From assembly GCA_017354065.1 (NCBI GenBank), contig JAFMRN010000063.1, forward strand, positions 1 to 9,841: DNA of 9,841 nucleotides, written 5' to 3'. Under the pieces are notes generated by a model that saw only the letters and a program-made list of their open reading frames with translations, searched no databases and was not told the DNA's origin. The position numbers and the translations under genes were made by a program. The stretch comes from Solirubrobacterales bacterium (GTDB lineage: Bacteria > Actinomycetota > Thermoleophilia > Solirubrobacterales > Solirubrobacteraceae). This document shows, in pieces, positions 5,781 to 9,841 of the stretch. Position 1 is the stretch's first letter. Each line of letters begins with the position of its first letter.

Positions 5781-7662
5781 AGGCGCCGGCGGCCTCGGCT
5801 CCGAGTTGGGGGCCCTCACCGGACGGGTCGAGGATGCCCTCCTCGAGCCACTGGTACTTGCCGGAGAGGACGCCCTTGGCGCCGTCCTTGTTGGAGTCGT
5901 CGACGTTGTCCCACAGCTCGCGGAACAGCGTGTCGGCGCGGTGGCGGGCCTGCTGGATGAACAGCTCGGCCAGCTCCTGGGCCTCCTGCTTGCGCTCCGG
6001 GTGCTCCTTGCCGATCGTCTCGGCGTAAACGACCGCGGAGGAGATCGCGAACAGCTCGGCGCCGATGTCGACGATCCGGCCGAGGTAGGCCTGACGGAAC
6101 TCCAGGCCGGCCTGGTAGCGGCTCATGCCATAGAACGTCTGGCGGGCCAGACGGCGGCTTGAGCGCTCGACGTAGCGCAGGTGCTTGCCGAGCTTGCCGA
6201 ACTCGCTGAAGGAGTTGGGCTTGTGGCCCTCACCGAGCGCCAGGCTGGGCAGCCACTTGCTGTAGAACTCGGCCGCGGCCTTACCGGCCTTGGCCTTGTC
6301 GCCAAAGGCGGTCTCGGGGTCGAGGATGTCACCGGCAACCGACAGGTGCTGGTCGACGGCCTCACGCGCGATCTGCAGGTGCATGATCTCGGTCGAGCCC
6401 TCAAAGATGCGGGTGATGCGTGAGTCACGCAGCGCCTGCTCAACGGGGATCGGCCGCTCGCCACGGGCCTTCAGTGATTCGGCGGTCTCATACGCACGGC
6501 CACCGCGGACCTGGACGAGCTCGTCAATCACTTGCCAGCCCAGCTCCGAGCCGTACAGCTTCGCGATCGCCGCCTCAATCCGGATGTCGTTCGACTTGTT
6601 GTCGGCCAGGCGGCTGGTGACGTCCAGCAGCGCTTCCAGACCAAAGGCCGAACCGGCGATGAAGGCGATCTTCTGCGCGACCGCATCGTGCTTGCCGACC
6701 GGGCGCCCCCACTGGGTGCGCTCGTTGCCCCACTCGCGGGCGATCTTGACGGCCCACTTGGAGGCGCCGAGGCTGATGGCCGGCAGCGCCAGACGGCCGC
6801 TGTTCAGCGTCGCCAGGGCGATCTTCAGGCCAGCGCCCTCCTTGCCGACAAGTGCCGAGTCCGGCACGAACACGTCCTTCAGCTCGGTGACCGAGTTCTC
6901 GATCCCGCGCAGGCCCATGAACGCGTTGCGGTGCAGGACCGTGACGCCCTCGGTCTGGTAGGGCAGGATGAAGGCCGAGATACCGCCGCGGTGGCCCTCG
7001 ATGCCCTTGGGCACCTTGGCCATGACGATCACGACGTCGGCAATCGCGCCGTTGGTCGCCCACAGCTTCTTGCCGTTCAGCTTGTAGCCGCCCTCGACCG
7101 GGGTCGCCGTGGTGGCGAGGCGGGCCGGGTCAGAACCGACGTCCGGCTCGGTCAGCAGGAAGGCTGAGATGTGGTCCTTGGCGACCTTCGGCAGCCACTC
7201 TCGCTTCTGCTCCTCGGAGCCGGCCAGGCGCAGCGGCTCGGCCAGGCCGATCGACTGGTGCGCTGAGAGCAGGGTTGAGATCGCGGCGTGCCAGACACCG
7301 GCGGTCGCCAGCGCCTTGTTGTAGTAGACCTGGCTCAGGCCGAGTCCGCCGTACTCCTCGGGGACCTTCATGCCGAGCGCGCCGATGCGCTTCAGGCCCT
7401 CGATCACGTTCTCCGGGATCTTGGCGTCGCGCTCGATCTGGAGCGGGTCTACCTCGTTGACGAGGAACTCGTTCAGCGTCTTGAGGAACGCCTCACCCTT
7501 GTCAACCGCTGCCTGGTCGAGCTTCGGCTGGGGGTGGATCAGGTCCAGATTGAAGTTCCCGAGGTACAGCTCCTTGCCGAAGCTGGGGAGTTTCCACTCT
7601 GTCTCGCGAGCCGCCTCTGCGACGTCACGTGCTTCCTTTTCGGACACCTGGGTGGTGCTCAC
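5779..7662 (-). CDS. Acyl-CoA dehydrogenase, very-long-chain (VLCAD/ACAD9-like) type
   Basis: This 627-residue FAD enzyme is predicted to catalyse alpha,beta-dehydrogenation of an acyl-CoA, the first step of beta-oxidation. The core (about 50-445) shows VPEEYGGLGLS (100-110), the FAD/substrate signature FLLTEPDVGSD (168-178), WATNGA (201-206), RTQWGRPVG (315-323) and QVRGGRAYETAESL (384-397). The catalytic base is E421 in RIFEGSTEIMHL. The chain then continues for about 180 residues (EFYSKWLPSL onward). Ordinary medium- and short-chain enzymes of about 380-400 residues lack this C-terminal domain, whereas VLCAD/ACAD9-type enzymes have it. The first 45 residues are a soluble extension ending in GNFNLDLIHPQP, with no signal or membrane segment. 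It starts at GTG 7662 behind a perfect AGGAGG spaced 10 nt. It is first in a two-gene unit with the methyltransferase downstream. Chain-length preference is inferred from architecture only. Confidence 0.93.
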   Translation of the reverse strand: MSTTQVSEKEARDVAEAARETEWKLPSFGKELYLGNFNLDLIHPQPKLDQAAVDKGEAFLKTLNEFLVNEVDPLQIERDAKIPENVIEGLKRIGALGMKVPEEYGGLGLSQVYYNKALATAGVWHAAISTLLSAHQSIGLAEPLRLAGSEEQKREWLPKVAKDHISAFLLTEPDVGSDPARLATTATPVEGGYKLNGKKLWATNGAIADVVIVMAKVPKGIEGHRGGISAFILPYQTEGVTVLHRNAFMGLRGIENSVTELKDVFVPDSALVGKEGAGLKIALATLNSGRLALPAISLGASKWAVKIAREWGNERTQWGRPVGKHDAVAQKIAFIAGSAFGLEALLDVTSRLADNKSNDIRIEAAIAKLYGSELGWQVIDELVQVRGGRAYETAESLKARGERPIPVEQALRDSRITRIFEGSTEIMHLQIAREAVDQHLSVAGDILDPETAFGDKAKAGKAAAEFYSKWLPSLALGEGHKPNSFSEFGKLGKHLRYVERSSRRLARQTFYGMSRYQAGLEFRQAYLGRIVDIGAELFAISSAVVYAETIGKEHPERKQEAQELAELFIQQARHRADTLFRELWDNVDDSNKDGAKGVLSGKYQWLEEGILDPSGEGPQLGAEAAGA

Positions 7663-7672
7663 GGGCTACTTG

Positions 7673-7678
7673 CCTCCT
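7673..7678 (-). promoter_or_regulatory. Ribosome binding site of the acyl-CoA dehydrogenase
   Basis: A perfect AGGAGG on the minus strand lies 10 nt before GTG 7662. The spacing is slightly long but it supports the GTG start, and no alternative start codon sits closer. Confidence 0.7.
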
Positions 7679-7718
7679 GCGTGGTTGAGTCCGCGCTTCA
7701 GCAGCGCGAAAGGGCTCG

Positions 7719-7743
7719 GTGGTGGGCGTGGGCGCCCGACCAC
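7719..7743. promoter_or_regulatory. Imperfect inverted repeat in the dehydrogenase leader
   Basis: GTGGTGGGCG (7719-7728) and CGCCCGACCAC (7733-7743) pair over 10 bp with a single bulged base and a 4-nt loop. It lies 57-81 nt upstream of the dehydrogenase start. A TATATA (7755-7760) just beyond it could be the -10 of that gene on the minus strand, though I see no good -35. If so, the hairpin would sit at the very 5' end of the mRNA or act as an operator over the start site. Confidence 0.35.
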
Positions 7744-7843
7744 GAATTCAGCTCTATATACCCGCGCGCGCATGGAGCGTTGCGGATCTGTGCTCAATCT
7801 CCCAAAAGTGAAGCTTGCGCACAGTTGGCGAAGTCGCGGCTGA

Positions 7844-7873
7844 TTGACAGCGTAGACGACGGCTGGATACGCT
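7844..7873 (+). promoter_or_regulatory. Sigma-70-type promoter for the GH79-like gene
   Basis: A perfect -35 TTGACA (7844-7849) is followed after 18 nt by TACGCT (7868-7873), which fits the TAnnnT -10 pattern common in high-GC actinobacteria. The expected transcription start is near 7880, leaving a leader of about 35 nt before the TTG at 7915. It is the best promoter match I found in the window. Confidence 0.7.
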
Positions 7874-7903
7874 GGCCGTGGGGCCGGGAGTATCTACCTG
7901 TTC

Positions 7904-7909
7904 AGGAGG
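7904..7909 (+). promoter_or_regulatory. Ribosome binding site that fixes the TTG start of the GH79-like gene
   Basis: A perfect AGGAGG lies 5 nt before TTG 7915, and a signal peptide begins directly at that codon. Together they identify TTG as the start in preference to any of the upstream in-frame codons, which lie antisense to the dehydrogenase or in the promoter. Confidence 0.85.
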
Positions 7910-7914
7910 GCGTC

Positions 7915-9828
7915 TTGCGCTTTCTGAAGTCCGCGCGTGGCCCTGCTCTCGCCGCAGCCATTTTTCTATTCCCCGCGACCGCCGGTGCGGCGCCCAGCCC
8001 GCCAAAACCAGTGGTCACCAACGGCAAGACCTCGATCCCGCTGACCTGGTCAAGCGGCTTCCAGCTACCCGAGGACTGGTTCGGGATCGGCATGGAATAC
8101 CCGGAGATCCCGGTCAAAACCGGAAGCGCGTATCAGACCTTCTCCAACCTGCTCTCGAAGCTGCAGATCACCGATGACGGCCCGTCGGTCGTCCGGGTCG
8201 GGGGCGCTTCCTCCCAGACCGCCGGGATTTACCAACAGGGCAATACCCTCGGGATCTGCTCCGGCATCTATGACAACGGCAAGCCCTACGGCAACGGACC
8301 CGGCGTCGACTCACCTGTGATCAACGCCAAGACGCCGGCGGGCCTGGCGCTCGGCGAGCAGCTCGAGCACGGGCTGGTGGCGCTGTCCGCGCAACCCGAC
8401 GTGTCGCTGCTGCTGGACGGCAACTACCTGGACCAGTACAAGGGCACCCGCCATCCGCCCGCCTGCGCCCCCAACACGGGTAACGGGATCAGCACGCGCG
8501 AGTCACTCGGACGCGGCCTGCAGCCGAACCTGTCCACCGCGCTCGACTCCCAGATCGTCGCTGCGAACCCCAACTGGGCAGCGAGCAAGCCGAGCCCGTT
8601 CTACGGCTGGGAGCTCGGCAACGAACCGGAGCTGACCGGAGGGATCAAGGCCAACGGCCTCAGCGCGAACTTCAAGTCCTGGGCCACCGGATCGGGGCTG
8701 ACCGCCGGTCCCTCGGCGCTCGCCGGGCCGGCTGCCGCCAACCCCGTGAAGCTCGGCAAGGGAAACACCTGCGCGAGTTCAGGCCCGTTCGTCAAGGCGG
8801 TCGCCGCGGATGCGAGCGCGGTCCCCGGGCGGCTGTTGACGACCGGTCACACCTACGGCGCGGCGGCGTCATCGCCGTCGACTTCGCCGAACGTGCTGCT
8901 GAAGGAGAGCTCGGTCGACACCCCGGCCGCCAAGGTCAGCTGCGCCACCAAGCTGGCCGGCGCCCCCTACCGCGAGGACGAGTTCAACTCCCAGTCCAGC
9001 GGCGGGATCAAGAACGTGGACAACTCATACGCGTCGGCGCTGTGGATGACCGACGCGCTGTTCTCGATCCTGAACCAGCCCGGCCCGAACCGGAACACGG
9101 CGGTTCCCGGCACCGGCAAGAGCGCCGATCTCCCCAGCGGCGTGCCCGTCGGGGTCAACATCCACGTGCGTGACACGCCGGACGTTGCCGCGGGCAAAAA
9201 CCAGGGCAACGGGAACACGGCCAACGCTCCCTTCACCCTCCCGGAGGAGTGGCAGGGAGGTGATAACAAGGTCAACAATCCGGCCAACAGCGGCAAGCTC
9301 ACACCCGAGCCCGAGCTGTACGGGATGCTGATGTTCGTCTGCACCATGGACGCCTCGAGCTCCTGGTGCAACCCGAGCGGCGGCGCGCTCAAGGGCGGCG
9401 TCTCAAACTTCATTCCGCTGACCTACGACCGTGTCGGCGGCAAGGGCAACCGCGCCAACAACGGTGCGGTGAAGATCTGGGCGGCCCGGGTCTCGGCGCC
9501 CAACGGCGCGCATGAGCTGCGGCTACTGCTGATCAACAAGAACCAGGCGGCACGCCGCATCAAGCTGAAGCTGGCGGCCGCGAGCGCGGCGCGATACACG
9601 ACGCTGACCAACGCCGGCAACGTCGTCTCGCGCGGCCGGACCGCCGAGGTCAATGCCCAGAACATGGCCTTCCGCGGCGGGGCCGGTTCAAAACCGGCGC
9701 AGATCAGCGCCAACGGCCAGCTCACCAGCGGCACCGTTCCGTTCGGCAAGTTGAAGCTGAGCCGGGGCGCCACGACCGTCGGGGTCGCCGGCTACACCGA
9801 GGAGCTGGTCGTCGCGCGCTGGAAGTGA
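7915..9828 (+). CDS. Secreted GH79-like glycoside hydrolase (heparanase/beta-glucuronidase family)
   Basis: This 637-residue exported protein starts at TTG. A Sec signal peptide covers about 1-25: K5/R8, a hydrophobic 10-22, and the AGA site after T22. The (beta/alpha)8 domain begins with GFQLPEDWFGIGMEYPEIP (48-66) and VVRVGGASS (92-100), a form of the family's RIGG-S motif. The clan GH-A acid/base is E237 in FYGWELGNEPEL (229-240). The probable nucleophile is E356 in YREDEFNSQSSGG (352-364), followed by YASALWMTDALF (372-383) and VNIH (414-417). A beta-sandwich domain closes the chain (about 520-637). Both catalytic acids are present. Six cysteines (115, 184, 286, 343, 476, 485) could form disulfides outside the cell. 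Long Gly/Asn/Pro-rich loops (about 108-200 and 390-465) appear additional to the core. It presumably cleaves a uronic-acid-containing glycan, but the substrate is not determined. It has its own promoter and is divergent from the dehydrogenase. Confidence 0.82.
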   Translation: MRFLKSARGPALAAAIFLFPATAGAAPSPPKPVVTNGKTSIPLTWSSGFQLPEDWFGIGMEYPEIPVKTGSAYQTFSNLLSKLQITDDGPSVVRVGGASSQTAGIYQQGNTLGICSGIYDNGKPYGNGPGVDSPVINAKTPAGLALGEQLEHGLVALSAQPDVSLLLDGNYLDQYKGTRHPPACAPNTGNGISTRESLGRGLQPNLSTALDSQIVAANPNWAASKPSPFYGWELGNEPELTGGIKANGLSANFKSWATGSGLTAGPSALAGPAAANPVKLGKGNTCASSGPFVKAVAADASAVPGRLLTTGHTYGAAASSPSTSPNVLLKESSVDTPAAKVSCATKLAGAPYREDEFNSQSSGGIKNVDNSYASALWMTDALFSILNQPGPNRNTAVPGTGKSADLPSGVPVGVNIHVRDTPDVAAGKNQGNGNTANAPFTLPEEWQGGDNKVNNPANSGKLTPEPELYGMLMFVCTMDASSSWCNPSGGALKGGVSNFIPLTYDRVGGKGNRANNGAVKIWAARVSAPNGAHELRLLLINKNQAARRIKLKLAAASAARYTTLTNAGNVVSRGRTAEVNAQNMAFRGGAGSKPAQISANGQLTSGTVPFGKLKLSRGATTVGVAGYTEELVVARWK

Positions 9829-9841
9829 GCCACGGGGCGTG

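Noticed and set aside
6532..7167. 211-codon plus-strand open frame (also one of 223 codons at 6290-6961)
   Set aside because: Both are antisense shadows inside the dehydrogenase gene, a normal effect of high-GC codon use.
7717..7724. CGGTGGTG, shared with the arm of the inverted repeat at 2565-2575
   Set aside because: An 8-mer match in about 20 kb of two-strand GC-rich sequence is expected about once by chance, and the matching second arm is absent.
7788..7824. CTGTGC...GCACAG inverted repeat upstream of the GH79-like promoter
   Set aside because: Arms are only 6 bp with a 25-nt spacer and do not extend in either direction; this is likely chance.
7288..7914. A 209-codon N-terminal extension of the GH79-like reading frame
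   Set aside because: It runs antisense through the dehydrogenase gene and the promoter. The Shine-Dalgarno, TTG and signal peptide at 7915 mark the real start.
1..9841. CRISPR arrays, tRNA/rRNA genes, insertion sequences, prophage or toxin-antitoxin genes
   Set aside because: I looked for these and saw no repeat-spacer pattern, RNA gene signature, transposase or small paired genes.

Overview
The window is high-GC DNA, tightly packed, with many GTG/TTG starts and AGGAGG-type ribosome binding sites. A PPOX-class F420-type protein, a very-long-chain-type acyl-CoA dehydrogenase, a CitA/DcuS-type two-component system and a secreted GH79-like glycosidase together point to a high-GC actinobacterium. 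My best guess is Thermoleophilia/Solirubrobacterales, where I recall similar GH79-like sequences. That placement is inference; there is no rRNA or marker gene here.

Layout from left to right: (1) the 3' end of a PPOX/F420-type gene on + (1-288). (2) A minus-strand pair, an MFS transporter (2529-1108) followed after 31 nt by a class I SAM methyltransferase (1076-285). The methyltransferase meets the PPOX gene tail to tail and shares a CTAG with it. (3) A plus-strand sensor kinase/response regulator pair (2696-4282, 4279-4959) joined by an ATGA overlap and divergent from the transporter. The 166-nt divergent region holds a perfect 11-bp inverted repeat and a locally AT-rich patch. (4) A minus-strand pair, an acyl-CoA dehydrogenase (7662-5779) and a second SAM methyltransferase (5767-4949), whose ribosome binding site overlaps the dehydrogenase stop codon. 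The second methyltransferase overlaps the response-regulator end by 11 nt. (5) A 252-nt divergent region with a near-consensus sigma-70 promoter, leading to a secreted GH79-like glycoside hydrolase with a TTG start (7915-9828).

The most coherent unit is 285-4959. A citrate/C4-dicarboxylate-type sensor system is divergent from a proton-symport-type MFS carrier with a methyltransferase behind it, and a palindromic element lies between them. This looks like a self-contained sense-and-import module for a small, probably carboxylated, metabolite. The substrate is not readable from the sequence. No RNA genes, CRISPR arrays, insertion sequences or phage genes were seen. No gene-free stretch exceeds 300 nt, and the window stops 13 nt after the last gene.
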